Origin: a virus | Length of the DNA stretch: 43,538 bases | Strand: one strand, 5' to 3' | IMG/VR virus record: IMGVR_UViG_3300034105_000506 | Span: 1-43,538 of that record | In this document: positions 1 through 7,146 of the stretch, piece after piece | Numbering within the stretch: position 1 is the first letter of the stretch | How the letters are laid out: each line of letters begins with the position of its first letter | Made by a program: the position numbers and the translations under genes | The notes under the pieces: generated by a model | Database searches by the model: none | What the model saw: only the letters and a program-made list of their open reading frames with translations | What the model was told of the DNA's origin: nothing

Positions 1-651
1 CCGGTCAGGGAAGACTTGACGCATTTCATCTTCGATACCAAGCTTTTCCAACATAAGGTTTTTATACAACTCTTCTCCGGCATCAAGGTCATAATTAAAT
101 CCATTGCACACTTGCTCCATTAAAATTGTAGATACTGTATGCTCAAAGGCTACAATATTTTTGTTGTCTGATATAAAACTCTTTTGTTTATTGAAGATAG
201 CTTCGCCAAGTCGAGTGTCTTGCTGACAGTACTTGCCCATCTCTAGGTTGTAACTAGTCCAGCCCAAGGTATACTCTGACTTAGGAAAGTTAAGATGTAT
301 ACCCCATGACTTGAGTGAGTTGTCTTTGAATGGGTGGGTGTTGATGTCTGGATGCATTAGCTTACTGATGATAAGTGTATCAACAATACGCTTAGGCATA
401 GTCATATTGTACAGCCTACGCATGACCGGGTAGTCATACCCCAAGATGTTGTGACCGATAATAACATCAAATTGTTTGAGGTAATTTACAAGCTCAGGCA
501 TCTGATGTTCTAACCAAAGTACTGGTTCTTGATTAGGAATCTTGGTAGCTGCACATAATACACGAGTAACTTCCTTGTGAGGATTACCTTTAGAATCTAA
601 TACTAACTCAGCTAAACCATTTCCTTCAATATCAAGTACACATACTTTCAT
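1..651 (-). CDS. DNA polymerase, N-terminal exonuclease domain (partial, runs off left edge)
   Basis: The gene starts with ATG at 651 and stays open to the window edge, giving the first 217 residues. Seen: three proofreading exonuclease motifs, D7-I-E9 (Exo I), HNILGYDYP with D73 (Exo II) and YCQQD with Y141/D145 (Exo III), in the layout of T7 gp5. The next stretch, up to FEHTVSTILMEQVCNGF, matches the linker into the polymerase domain, which lies outside the window. Known: family A phage polymerases extend the primers made by the primase-helicase and use host thioredoxin as clamp in T7; whether the thioredoxin loop exists here cannot be seen. The ATG overlaps the helicase stop by one base (TAATG), implying translational coupling with the helicase just upstream. 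Confidence 0.9.
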   Translation of the reverse strand, partial: MKVCVLDIEGNGLAELVLDSKGNPHKEVTRVLCAATKIPNQEPVLWLEHQMPELVNYLKQFDVIIGHNILGYDYPVMRRLYNMTMPKRIVDTLIISKLMHPDINTHPFKDNSLKSWGIHLNFPKSEYTLGWTSYNLEMGKYCQQDTRLGEAIFNKQKSFISDNKNIVAFEHTVSTILMEQVCNGFNYDLDAGEELYKNLMLEKLGIEDEMRQVFPDR

Positions 652-2378
652 TAGAACTCCTGTTGTTGTGGTTCAAATACTACTGAGCCATCCTCAGCAA
701 TAGCGAATCCAATTTCTTCTAGTCTGCCTGACACATGGTCATAATATAATGTACTTGCAATACCTGCTCGACCAGTCAAACGATTCTTGAGTACACGCAC
801 TAGTGTGGTGTTAGCAATCTTCTCGTCTGTGTTCTGTCGATCTCTCTCCAAGGCAATGACTGTGTTGGGTACAGATGCCAATGCACCTGAGCCACGCAGA
901 TCTTGCAGGGTAATGCGATCACCCTCTTCGTATGCCTTGTCACTCTTCTTGAGTTGTGATACGATGTCTACATGCACACCTGTACGCACAGCAATAGCAC
1001 GGAGTTCCTTCATGAGTGTATCAATAATGATACGCTCTGAGTTACCACCCTCGACATCCTTAGTCTGCATACTCATAAGTCCTGCAGCAGCAGCGGTAAT
1101 ATGGTCAAGCACAATGACATCTACCTTGAGAGAGGTTGCCATGAACTCCATACGAGCTAGTAGATTAGCCATTGCACTGTTACCTAAGTGGTCATACACA
1201 TAGAAGTTTGTGCCACACAGTTGTGCCTTAGCTGCTGCGTATTCCTCATCAGTAAGATCATCAACCATAGCCATGTTGATTTGTTTCTTGCCAAGCATGG
1301 TACGCAATTCATTCATCATTCGTCCTGCTCTAATAGCACGGACTGGTTTGTTAAGTATCAAGCTGATCATATCATCCATAGTTTCCTGTGGAGATTCCTC
1401 AAGCATGATACACCCAACACTACGACCCTCTACTAAGTGATGCATCATAAGCTCACGAAGTATAGTAGACTTACCAGACCCAGTACCGGATGCCCATAGG
1501 GTAATCTCTCCACTACGCTGACCAATCAGGAACTCTGATAGACCATCGTAAGGGAAGGGGTAGACACGAGCATGGTTCATAGCCTGTGAGTCTGTAATAA
1601 CTTTAGAGATGTGCATGATCTCATCAGGAGAATACTGTTGTGCTTCCCATAGTGCTGATACCAATTGCTTGGTCTGAGCATTCATGTAGCACTCACTAGC
1701 ATCCTTGTATGGGAGCTTAGCAATCTTGCACTTACCCGGAGGTAGTAGATCAGCAACTTCCATAGTAGCTTTCTGTCCTGCCTCATCCATGTCAAAGCAT
1801 AGGACAACTTCAGCGTATGAGTTAATGAACTCAAGATTCTCTTTGATAGACTTGGCTGCAGAGGTAGCACCATTAGGGATAGACACGACAGCCCATGTAC
1901 CACCGAGTACTTGGTTGACTGTCATACAATCAATCTCACCCTCAGTAATGATAAGCCGCTTGCCTCCTGCCTTCCATAGGTTCTGACCAAAGAGTTCTAA
2001 ACCTTTGGCACTACCACGCCAAGCAAACTGTTTGTTAGGACCACGAAGGTGTTGTCCTAATAGCTCACCACTTTGATAGTAGTTAGCAATGTGTACTTCC
2101 TTGCCATTGATCTTGGCTACCTGATAGCCATACATGCGGCAAGTCTTTTCCGTAACGCCGCGATCCTCAAGATCAATGTAAGAACCAGTGAGCACTTTAA
2201 ATTCTTTAGGGGTTGTTGTAGTAAGTTCATCTGTCATCTCTGTTCCTTTAGAAGAGCGGTAATACTTGCATTTAAAACAATACACATGATCATCATAGAC
2301 TGCAAGGTTGTCACCACTACGATCTGCACCATTCTGTACACAGCGTGGACACTCAGTCTTGCTTTGGAATAGACTCAT
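651..2378 (-). CDS. T7 gp4-like DNA primase-helicase
   Basis: This 575-residue protein primes lagging-strand synthesis and unwinds the fork as a hexameric ring. Seen: an N-terminal zinc ribbon (C10, C13, C34, C37), a TOPRIM primase core (EGEID at 146-150, DMD at 196-198), and a RecA-like helicase domain with Walker A GTGSGKST at 298-305. Near the C-terminus are a VDIVSQLKKSDK stretch and the DLRGSGAL motif typical of DnaB/gp4 helicases. Length is close to T7 gp4 (566). The first ATG overlaps the preceding gene by 26 bp and has only a weak ribosome site. A second in-frame ATG (codon 48, base 2237) is preceded by a strong AAAGGA. Starting there removes only the zinc ribbon, which mirrors the 4A/4B pair of T7. 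Confidence 0.95.
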   Translation of the reverse strand: MSLFQSKTECPRCVQNGADRSGDNLAVYDDHVYCFKCKYYRSSKGTEMTDELTTTTPKEFKVLTGSYIDLEDRGVTEKTCRMYGYQVAKINGKEVHIANYYQSGELLGQHLRGPNKQFAWRGSAKGLELFGQNLWKAGGKRLIITEGEIDCMTVNQVLGGTWAVVSIPNGATSAAKSIKENLEFINSYAEVVLCFDMDEAGQKATMEVADLLPPGKCKIAKLPYKDASECYMNAQTKQLVSALWEAQQYSPDEIMHISKVITDSQAMNHARVYPFPYDGLSEFLIGQRSGEITLWASGTGSGKSTILRELMMHHLVEGRSVGCIMLEESPQETMDDMISLILNKPVRAIRAGRMMNELRTMLGKKQINMAMVDDLTDEEYAAAKAQLCGTNFYVYDHLGNSAMANLLARMEFMATSLKVDVIVLDHITAAAAGLMSMQTKDVEGGNSERIIIDTLMKELRAIAVRTGVHVDIVSQLKKSDKAYEEGDRITLQDLRGSGALASVPNTVIALERDRQNTDEKIANTTLVRVLKNRLTGRAGIASTLYYDHVSGRLEEIGFAIAEDGSVVFEPQQQEF

Positions 2379-2634
2379 TTAAATCAATTGATCCGATCTT
2401 TGCTAGCTTGATAAGAAACTCTGGGCTTAAACAGAAACTTGCTATAGCTTGATCCTCATCTGTTCGATATCCATTAGGATCTTCAGAACAGTACACAATA
2501 AAATTCACATTGTTATTAGACATCTGAATGCGTAGGTATAGTCTATCATCACCACCGATACCAGCATCATCCGAATGTACTATAAAAGAACCAACAGGAA
2601 AATTCATCTGCAACCATCCATCTCGTTCACTCAT
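2353..2634 (-). CDS. hypothetical protein, 93 aa
   Basis: No family recognised. The product is acidic and soluble with no membrane segment. A beta-rich middle (RLYLRIQMSNNNVNFIVYCSED) suggests a small globular fold. It overlaps the next gene (primase-helicase) by 26 bp and the preceding gene by 8 bp, so it is part of the replication operon and probably co-translated. Such small inserts between nucleotide-metabolism and helicase genes are common in T7-like phages and usually uncharacterised. Confidence 0.75.
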   Translation of the reverse strand: MSERDGWLQMNFPVGSFIVHSDDAGIGGDDRLYLRIQMSNNNVNFIVYCSEDPNGYRTDEDQAIASFCLSPEFLIKLAKIGSIDLNESIPKQD

Positions 2635-2836
2635 CTTTACCCTTGCCCCACCCTAAGGTGGTGTTGTCTGACATTTGATTAAAGCCAGATTTAATTAATG
2701 CCTTGATATCGTTACGCTCGTCAACCAATTTATCATACTTGTTTTGACTTGTCGTACCATCCGTTTCAATACGCCCAAGCTTGTGACTAAGTGCTGCCAG
2801 ATCATATACCAGTTCTTCCAGTTCATTTAGATTCAT
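2627..2836 (-). CDS. hypothetical protein, 69 aa, helical/coiled-coil
   Basis: No family recognised. The first two thirds (LNELEELVYDLAALSHKLGRIE...DKLVDERNDIKALIKSG) show heptad spacing of leucine, isoleucine and valine with charged flanks, so a short coiled coil is likely. The gene starts inside the last codons of the 52-residue gene before it and has no clear ribosome site of its own, so translation is probably coupled. Function unknown. Confidence 0.7.
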   Translation of the reverse strand: MNLNELEELVYDLAALSHKLGRIETDGTTSQNKYDKLVDERNDIKALIKSGFNQMSDNTTLGWGKGKDE

Positions 2837-2981
2837 CTTTATTTATTTCTTTTGGTTTACCAAAGATAGCTTCATAATTTTTTTCATAAGTTTCACGATC
2901 AACGGGGCGATACTTATCACCCTTACCTGACTGTGACTTGTCACGCTTCTTAGCTTTGAGCCAAGGTTTATCTTTTGCCAA
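2823..2981 (-). CDS. small basic protein, 52 aa, TTG start
   Basis: The reading frame opens with TTG at 2981, seven bases after a very strong ribosome site (AAAGGAGG), and ends at TGA inside the following gene. The product begins MAKDKPWLKAKKRDKSQSG and is lysine-rich (about 14 Lys/Arg in 52 residues), with no membrane segment. It fills what would otherwise be a gap between two genes and overlaps both neighbours, like the rest of the operon. High charge suggests nucleic-acid binding, but this is inference. It is easily missed because of its length and TTG start. Confidence 0.7.
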   Translation of the reverse strand: MAKDKPWLKAKKRDKSQSGKGDKYRPVDRETYEKNYEAIFGKPKEINKDESK

Positions 2982-3174
2982 TTGAATCCTCCTTTATTAG
3001 GTATCCCCATTGTCTTAGTTTAGCTGCTTGCTTTAGTGTTATCCTACCATGCAAGGAGTCATATGCTATCAGTTCAGCACGGGCAGCATCACGTTCCTCT
3101 TGCAGGAGTGTGATTAAATCTTGTTGAGAAGTTCCTTCCATATGGGAAGTATTGGGCGGTTTTAAATCATCCAT
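2968..3174 (-). CDS. hypothetical protein, 68 aa
   Basis: The chosen start is the ATG at 3174, which has AGGAAGG eight bases upstream and overlaps the deaminase stop (ATGGATGA). An earlier in-frame ATG at 3192 lies deeper inside the deaminase gene and has no better site. The product contains a helical EERDAARAELIAYDSL segment and LKQAAKLRQWGYL near the C-terminus. No family recognised. It sits in the nucleotide-metabolism end of the replication operon. Confidence 0.7.
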   Translation of the reverse strand: MDDLKPPNTSHMEGTSQQDLITLLQEERDAARAELIAYDSLHGRITLKQAAKLRQWGYLIKEDSIGKR

Positions 3175-3517
3175 CAAACATACCTTCCTCATTTGAGAAT
3201 ATTATCTTATCAAAGACATGAGCACACCAAGGCATACAGAACTTGCATGGTCTTGCCATACCTAGCTTGCCTGTCTTACTAAATCTAAAGTTATATAATA
3301 TCATGCGGTCAGTAGGGGTTTTAATCTTACGGAAGGCATCCAACTCAGAGTGTAGGTATGGGTACATGTAACCATACTTTACAGTTTTGGGGTGTGTCTT
3401 CCAATTATTACTACCTATAGCCAACAATTGTGATTTCCTTACAATCAAACTAATGTGTGCTCTATCCCTGTCAACCGTTGAGGCGACATGATAGGCTAGA
3501 TTAACCCAGCGATCCAT
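3167..3517 (-). CDS. cytidine/deoxycytidylate deaminase-like zinc protein, 116 aa
   Basis: Seen: the two zinc signatures of the cytidine-deaminase fold, HSE (H56, catalytic-type E58) and PCKFC (C91, C94). The spacing and short length are typical of the minimal fold. Known: members deaminate cytosine-containing nucleotides, and dCMP deaminase feeds dUMP to thymidylate synthase. The following overlap with thyX (17 bp, thyX read first) strongly suggests a dCMP-to-dUMP-to-dTMP supply pair. Substrate cannot be read from the motifs; a tRNA- or base-modifying deaminase of the same fold is the alternative. An extra cysteine cluster (CMPWC) follows the second motif. Confidence 0.75.
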   Translation of the reverse strand: MDRWVNLAYHVASTVDRDRAHISLIVRKSQLLAIGSNNWKTHPKTVKYGYMYPYLHSELDAFRKIKTPTDRMILYNFRFSKTGKLGMARPCKFCMPWCAHVFDKIIFSNEEGMFDG

Positions 3518-4160
3518 TTAATGCCATCCATGATATGGGGAATGCTTTAGCACAGCAATCAGATATTGCAAGTGCTACTTGTCGGCACTCATCCTGTGCG
3601 TGTGGGTCAAGACGGAGCTGACATACCCTGTTGAAACCATAGAGGGAGCCAGTCCAATACCACTCAGTCATCATAGACTGTGGTAGTACTGTCCTTGCTT
3701 GCTCAGGACAGACACCCTCATACAGCATGAGCCTGTATGTACTGAGAGAAGATTTGATTGATTCATTATAACACTGTTGTACTAATGCGCTATCCTTCAC
3801 ATACTCAGAGGAGGAACCTTGCTTCTTGTTCTCTGCTGCTGCCCTCCAGTTACTCTGTGGTGACCAGAAGGTAGGCTCATAGTCTACATACCGTCTACTA
3901 ACTTCGTTCCATGCGAAGCCAACCTGATGCTTGGCTAGCTGCCTTGCAACAAAGATCGGAGCCTTAATATGGAACTGCAGGGTACAATGGGCAAACGGAC
4001 TCCAATGCTTATGCTTAGCGAGATAAGTAATAAGCTTTATATTCTGTAGCTCAGTGTAGTTGGCTGCTTCCTTAGCGAAAGAAACACGAGCAGCATCTAC
4101 TACGGTATTATCACTACCCATTTTGAGTAAGTGTTTTACGGACATCTCTTCGTATATCAT
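3501..4160 (-). CDS. thyX: flavin-dependent thymidylate synthase ThyX
   Basis: ThyX makes dTMP from dUMP using FAD, NADPH and methylene-tetrahydrofolate. Seen: 219 residues (usual 210-250), the ThyX motif region ARQLAKHQVGFAWNEVSRRY at about 72-91, and the conserved C-terminal block beginning ARTVLPQSMMTEWYW and ending RLDPHAQDE. In the signature RHRxxxxNExSxR the first three residues read K77-H78-Q79 instead of RHR, while NEVSRRY is intact. It is the first gene after the terminator at 4.2 kb, with GGAG ten bases before ATG, and is followed by the deaminase that would supply its substrate. Confidence 0.9.
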   Translation of the reverse strand: MIYEEMSVKHLLKMGSDNTVVDAARVSFAKEAANYTELQNIKLITYLAKHKHWSPFAHCTLQFHIKAPIFVARQLAKHQVGFAWNEVSRRYVDYEPTFWSPQSNWRAAAENKKQGSSSEYVKDSALVQQCYNESIKSSLSTYRLMLYEGVCPEQARTVLPQSMMTEWYWTGSLYGFNRVCQLRLDPHAQDECRQVALAISDCCAKAFPISWMALNGSLG

Positions 4161-4192
4161 ACTTTTGTTTCTCCGATAAGTGTTTTACTTAG

Positions 4193-4226
4193 AAAAAAGG
4201 AAGGGGGATTTCTCCCCCTCCCTTCC
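4193..4226 (-). terminator. rho-independent terminator between rusA-like gene and thyX
   Basis: On the minus strand a G-rich arm and its complement form a stem with core GGGGGA-GAAA-TCCCCC extended by GGAA/TTCC (a four-base bulge on the 5' arm), followed at once by TTTTTT. This is a canonical intrinsic terminator. It ends the SSB-resolvase transcript 84 bases after the resolvase stop, so thyX and downstream genes need read-through or their own promoter. The loop is GAAA, as in three other strong hairpins of this window. Confidence 0.85.
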
Positions 4227-4309
4227 TATGGTGGTGACAATAAAGTCAACGGATCTATCTCAGTCAACAAGTGCCGGACTGCTTGGACTAAGACCGATCA
4301 ATACACCAG

Positions 4310-4702
4310 TTATAGGTTGCTTACTGACAGAGTGAAGTAACCATCTTCACCTGTTGCTGCCCATTGCTTTGTTACATTTAGGGAAATGATTTGAGAGTCA
4401 TCTTCCCAAACCTTCTTGTTCATTGTATCAAGTATAGCTTTAGCAAAGTTATCAATATCAGGGCGAGGAGCATCTAACTCAGTAGACTTAGGCTTCTTAA
4501 CATAGAGTTCAATGTCAACAGCAAGAGAACCAGTAAGGGGTACTAGGTCTGTGCCTAGTATATCCCATACTACCTCTGCTGCTTTCTCTCTGAACTCTTT
4601 ATAAGTACCTGTGTAATACGCTCCCCATTTACCGACCCTAGGTCTTGATGCGGCAACTGGATTCAGATTAAATCTCCATTGATTAGAATGGGAGATCTTC
4701 AT
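4310..4702 (-). CDS. RusA-family Holliday-junction/branched-DNA endonuclease, 130 aa
   Basis: RusA-type enzymes cut four-way and branched DNA. Seen: the family signature RPDIDNFAKAILD (D82, D84, K88) followed by VWEDDSQI (D101/D102), which carries the catalytic acidic residues; length is typical (about 120-140). The start at 4702 was chosen because AGGA lies at the right distance. The longer open frame upstream only overlaps the SSB gene and reads as non-protein-like sequence. T7 uses the unrelated endonuclease I (gp3) at this step, so RusA replaces it here, probably trimming branched DNA before packaging. Overlaps the SSB gene by 20 bp. Confidence 0.88.
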   Translation of the reverse strand: MKISHSNQWRFNLNPVAASRPRVGKWGAYYTGTYKEFREKAAEVVWDILGTDLVPLTGSLAVDIELYVKKPKSTELDAPRPDIDNFAKAILDTMNKKVWEDDSQIISLNVTKQWAATGEDGYFTLSVSNL

Positions 4703-5225
4703 CCTCTGTTTCCTCAACATCAACAAGTGCTGGTGCAGACTTAGTTGGAGTAGCGGTTGACACGAAGCCACCATCTACTGCATCAAAACCTGAACCACCT
4801 GTAATGTTGTTGGCATTCTTCTCAATGATCTGAATGCCATTTAAGTACACACTAAGACTATTGTCTCGTGTGATAACACATGGTGAAAGCTTAAGTCTTA
4901 CCTTATCTCCACCAAACGGTACGGTATCGGTTGGGGTAGCCTGTGAATCAACACAAGGGAACTTACCTTCCTCAACATGTACTCGGCTCTTAGCCTTGAA
5001 GGTACGCAATCCATCCTTCTCCATGATACCATTGATCTTAGTAGCACCTGACTTCTTAAGGATATCCTTGAGAACTTTATCAAGTGTCTTGTCTAAGACA
5101 ACAGTAATGTTATGGTTGGCAGATGCCTCACCGAAAGCAATGTCTGGCTTAAGTAGATTGCTCCACTTAACTTCGACTACTTCAGTTACAAACTGTGGCA
5201 TCTTCTTTAACTTGCTCTTGTTCAT
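4683..5225 (-). CDS. single-stranded DNA-binding protein (gp2.5-like)
   Basis: 180 residues with a beta-rich body and a strongly acidic tail ending ETEDEDLPF. An acidic tail with a terminal aromatic residue is the hallmark of gp2.5 and bacterial SSBs and recruits polymerase and helicase. Position (next to the resolvase, after the promoter-like motif at 5.45 kb) fits gp2.5 of T7. The start at 5225 has AAGGA eight bases upstream and overlaps the preceding 78-residue gene by 44 bp. An alternative start at codon 9 has a poorer site. Body-level homology to the OB fold cannot be proven by eye. Confidence 0.82.
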   Translation of the reverse strand: MNKSKLKKMPQFVTEVVEVKWSNLLKPDIAFGEASANHNITVVLDKTLDKVLKDILKKSGATKINGIMEKDGLRTFKAKSRVHVEEGKFPCVDSQATPTDTVPFGGDKVRLKLSPCVITRDNSLSVYLNGIQIIEKNANNITGGSGFDAVDGGFVSTATPTKSAPALVDVEETEDEDLPF

Positions 5226-5418
5226 TCGTAGTTTCCTTCTTTAATGATGCGTTGATATTGTCAACTTGCATATTCAAATCCATTACAATAGTATTCATGC
5301 CAGATGCGAGCTGACTTAAGCCAGCCGAAAGCTGACTAAGATACGCAACAACACTATCGGTACGGATAGCAGGAACTTGTTCCTTTGTTTCAGTCTCGGT
5401 ATTAGTTTCAGTATTCAT
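5182..5418 (-). CDS. hypothetical protein, 78 aa, helical
   Basis: First gene after the promoter-like motif at 5.45 kb, with a perfect ribosome site (AAAGGAGG, six bases before ATG). The product opens with a threonine/glutamate repeat (MNTETNTETETKE), then an amphipathic stretch (YLSQLSAGLSQLASGMNTIVMDLNMQVDNINASLKKE) likely to form a coiled coil. No family recognised. Its 44-bp overlap with the SSB gene indicates coupled expression. Confidence 0.75.
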   Translation of the reverse strand: MNTETNTETETKEQVPAIRTDSVVAYLSQLSAGLSQLASGMNTIVMDLNMQVDNINASLKKETTNEQEQVKEDATVCN

Positions 5419-5440
5419 ATTTCCTCCTTTCTAAAAAATA

Positions 5441-5469
5441 ATATCTTCTATAGCCCCAACTATAGGGCT
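5441..5469 (-). promoter_or_regulatory. candidate phage RNA polymerase promoter (site A)
   Basis: On the minus strand the site reads TAGCCC, then TATAGTTGGGGCTATAGAAG. The 13-mer ATAGTTGGGGCTA recurs exactly at two other gene-unit boundaries in the same orientation. The 3' part CTATAGAAGA is identical to the start region of the phage SP6 promoter, a well-known T7-class promoter. It lies in the 55-bp gap before the gene at 5418. TAGCCC and GGGCTA could also pair as a small hairpin, so a different regulatory role is possible. Confidence 0.6.
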
Positions 5470-5473
5470 AATG

Positions 5474-6043
5474 TTAAGTCTTTTGATTTACCACCATGTC
5501 TGTCCATGTAGGGATCCGGGCGAGGATGAACAGAGAAATCTCTGTGCCTTCCTTAAATCCTAGGATCTCACATAAGACTGCACTATACATAGCAGCGTTG
5601 GGGTAAATGTTTTTCTGAGTTTGCTGACCAATAATACTCTTGATCTCTTGTATTCTAAAGTGATACCACGGATGGTACGCTTCGATATAGTTTGCTACAT
5701 CTTGCCAAGCTGGGTCAATGCCATCCTTATAGAATGAATTACCAAAGCCAGCAATAGGAATCTTCCTATTGAGGATGTCTACTATATCTCTAGTAGATGT
5801 GATCAACATCAGACGAGCCTCAGAGATAGGTGCATGATAGACACCAAGAGTTAAGATAGCCGAAGCTAATGCATTCTCTAAGCGTCCTGTTGTACCACTC
5901 GCGTTAAGACATGCCATTGAACTAGCGTTAGGATTATTCCTTGCTGAGTTAGCATGTGCTTCTATCACCATGTTTAATAAGACTTGGTGATTAATAGAAC
6001 CATGCGGTTCAACTACATAGGGTAGGTCAACTGTTATTTTCAT
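5474..6043 (-). CDS. small citrate-synthase-fold protein, 189 aa, catalytic residues altered
   Basis: Seen: a run of citrate-synthase landmarks in the right order. These are EAHANSARNNPNASS (cf. DHELNAST) at 29-42, GVYHAPISEA (cf. GPLHGGANEA) with H70, GFGNSFYKDGIDP (cf. GFGHRVYK..DP) at 99-111, NIYPNAAMYSA (cf. L-P-NVDFYSG) at 145-155, and SLFILARIPTW (cf. LFAIGRTVGW) at 170-180. H70 is kept, but the second active-site His is N102 and the catalytic Asp is A151. The protein is under half the usual length (370-430) and lacks most of the N-terminal domain. It overlaps the phosphoesterase gene by 4 bp (ATGA). Normal citrate synthesis therefore looks unlikely; a binding or scaffold role, or a changed reaction, is inference. 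Confidence 0.65.
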   Translation of the reverse strand: MKITVDLPYVVEPHGSINHQVLLNMVIEAHANSARNNPNASSMACLNASGTTGRLENALASAILTLGVYHAPISEARLMLITSTRDIVDILNRKIPIAGFGNSFYKDGIDPAWQDVANYIEAYHPWYHFRIQEIKSIIGQQTQKNIYPNAAMYSAVLCEILGFKEGTEISLFILARIPTWTDMVVNQKT

Positions 6044-6696
6044 AATGGCATCAGTTCTAAATAGGGTGCGCCATTAATGACAACACCACAACTAATCACA
6101 GGCTTCTTGATATTGTTCTCACCGTACTTCATACCGATGTGCTTGCGATCTACACCACAGCCTACATTCATACCGAAGATAGCATTGAGAGGGCTGACCT
6201 GCCAGTTGATACCTGCACATGAGTGATGGTGTCCTGCTACAACGGACATACCAAGTGCCTTGGCTGTGTTGAACGAGGGGTACATACTAGAGCCACCAGT
6301 ACCATGATGATAGAAGACTCTATCAACGGTATGGTTCTTTACCCATGACCACTTAGTATTGTAGACCTCATTATAAGTCTTCAAGTAAAAGTCAGGGATA
6401 CCTGCATCACCTGCAAGTCGAAGCACACGCTCATCATGGTTACCAATGGTAACTACCATGTTCTTAAAGGTAGCCTTCCATTCCTTAATCTGTTCCATTG
6501 CATCAAGGTACTCACTCACCGCACCCGGATGATCCGGATGCTTAGCATGGAAACTAATGCAATGATGGTCAACGATGTCACCGATATGTACGATGGTGTC
6601 ACACTTATACTCTGCCTTGATATCCTTCACGAACTGAAGGTAGCCATCAAGGACAGCAGGGAAATGTGTATCACCTATTACTAATACTCTACTCAC
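6040..6696 (-). CDS. calcineurin-like metallophosphoesterase, 218 aa
   Basis: Seen: the full dimetal signature, GDTH (D9, H11), GDIVDH (D40), GNHDE (N86, H87), then HHG and the late GHHH motif. Known members hydrolyse phosphoesters in proteins, nucleotides or DNA ends using two metal ions. The substrate here is unknown, and T7 itself has no such gene. The start is GTG (GTGA overlapping the previous stop by 4 bp) with GGAG nine bases upstream. It is followed directly by the citrate-synthase-like gene. Confidence 0.9.
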   Translation of the reverse strand: MSRVLVIGDTHFPAVLDGYLQFVKDIKAEYKCDTIVHIGDIVDHHCISFHAKHPDHPGAVSEYLDAMEQIKEWKATFKNMVVTIGNHDERVLRLAGDAGIPDFYLKTYNEVYNTKWSWVKNHTVDRVFYHHGTGGSSMYPSFNTAKALGMSVVAGHHHSCAGINWQVSPLNAIFGMNVGCGVDRKHIGMKYGENNIKKPVISCGVVINGAPYLELMPL

Positions 6697-6920
6697 TTAT
6701 GATTTCTCCACTTGTATGCATCTTTCCATTGTTGTGCAACGGATGGCATAGGCTCACGACCCTCTTCAACAATAGGTGCATAGAGATCAATGAGTCCATC
6801 AAAGTGATCCTTCTGCAGTTGATTCCAACTATCGTAGAGATCACCATCTCTCCACTTCTGTCCTGTCAATCGCCTATGTGGCTTCAAGTTCTGTAACACA
6901 GTCATCTTAATCGCTGTCAT
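6693..6920 (-). CDS. hypothetical protein, 75 aa
   Basis: The chosen ATG at 6920 has GAAGGAG at ideal distance and overlaps the preceding gene by 14 bp. A longer frame would need a TTG inside that ribosome site. The product (MTAIKMTVLQNLKPHRRLTG...QWKDAYKWRNHK) is rich in Trp, Lys and Asp and has no membrane segment. No family recognised. It sits two genes downstream of the RNA polymerase and is coupled by GTGA to the metallophosphoesterase. Confidence 0.7.
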   Translation of the reverse strand: MTAIKMTVLQNLKPHRRLTGQKWRDGDLYDSWNQLQKDHFDGLIDLYAPIVEEGREPMPSVAQQWKDAYKWRNHK

Positions 6921-7146
6921 CAGGTTCTCCTTCAATAAAAATTTCTACATTCATGTTTGGTTGCGGCTCTATGTTTCGCATAGAGAAGTCTAGGTACGCA
7001 GCTTGTAAGAAGATATCACTAAGGGCTTCCGTTGGAAACCAAAAGGATATTCTCTTTTTCTTTTTAACAGATGCAGCTAAGGCAGTAAACAATCTTACTG
7101 CTTCTTCTAGATCACCCTCACTAGTAACTTTAAATACCTTAGTCAT
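6907..7146 (-). CDS. hypothetical protein, 79 aa
   Basis: Begins within the stop of the RNA polymerase gene (ATGA), so it is made from the same message. The body alternates helix and strand (EEAVRLFTALAASVKKKKRISFWFPTEALSDIFLQAAYL) and the C-terminus is acidic (IEGEPDDSD). A small regulator of the polymerase, as gp0.7 or gp2 regulate transcription in T7, is possible only by position; no similarity to those is visible. Confidence 0.7.
   Translation of the reverse strand: MTKVFKVTSEGDLEEAVRLFTALAASVKKKKRISFWFPTEALSDIFLQAAYLDFSMRNIEPQPNMNVEIFIEGEPDDSD

Noticed and set aside
787-1440. Plus-strand frames antisense to the helicase
   Set aside because: Shadows of a strongly conserved minus-strand gene.
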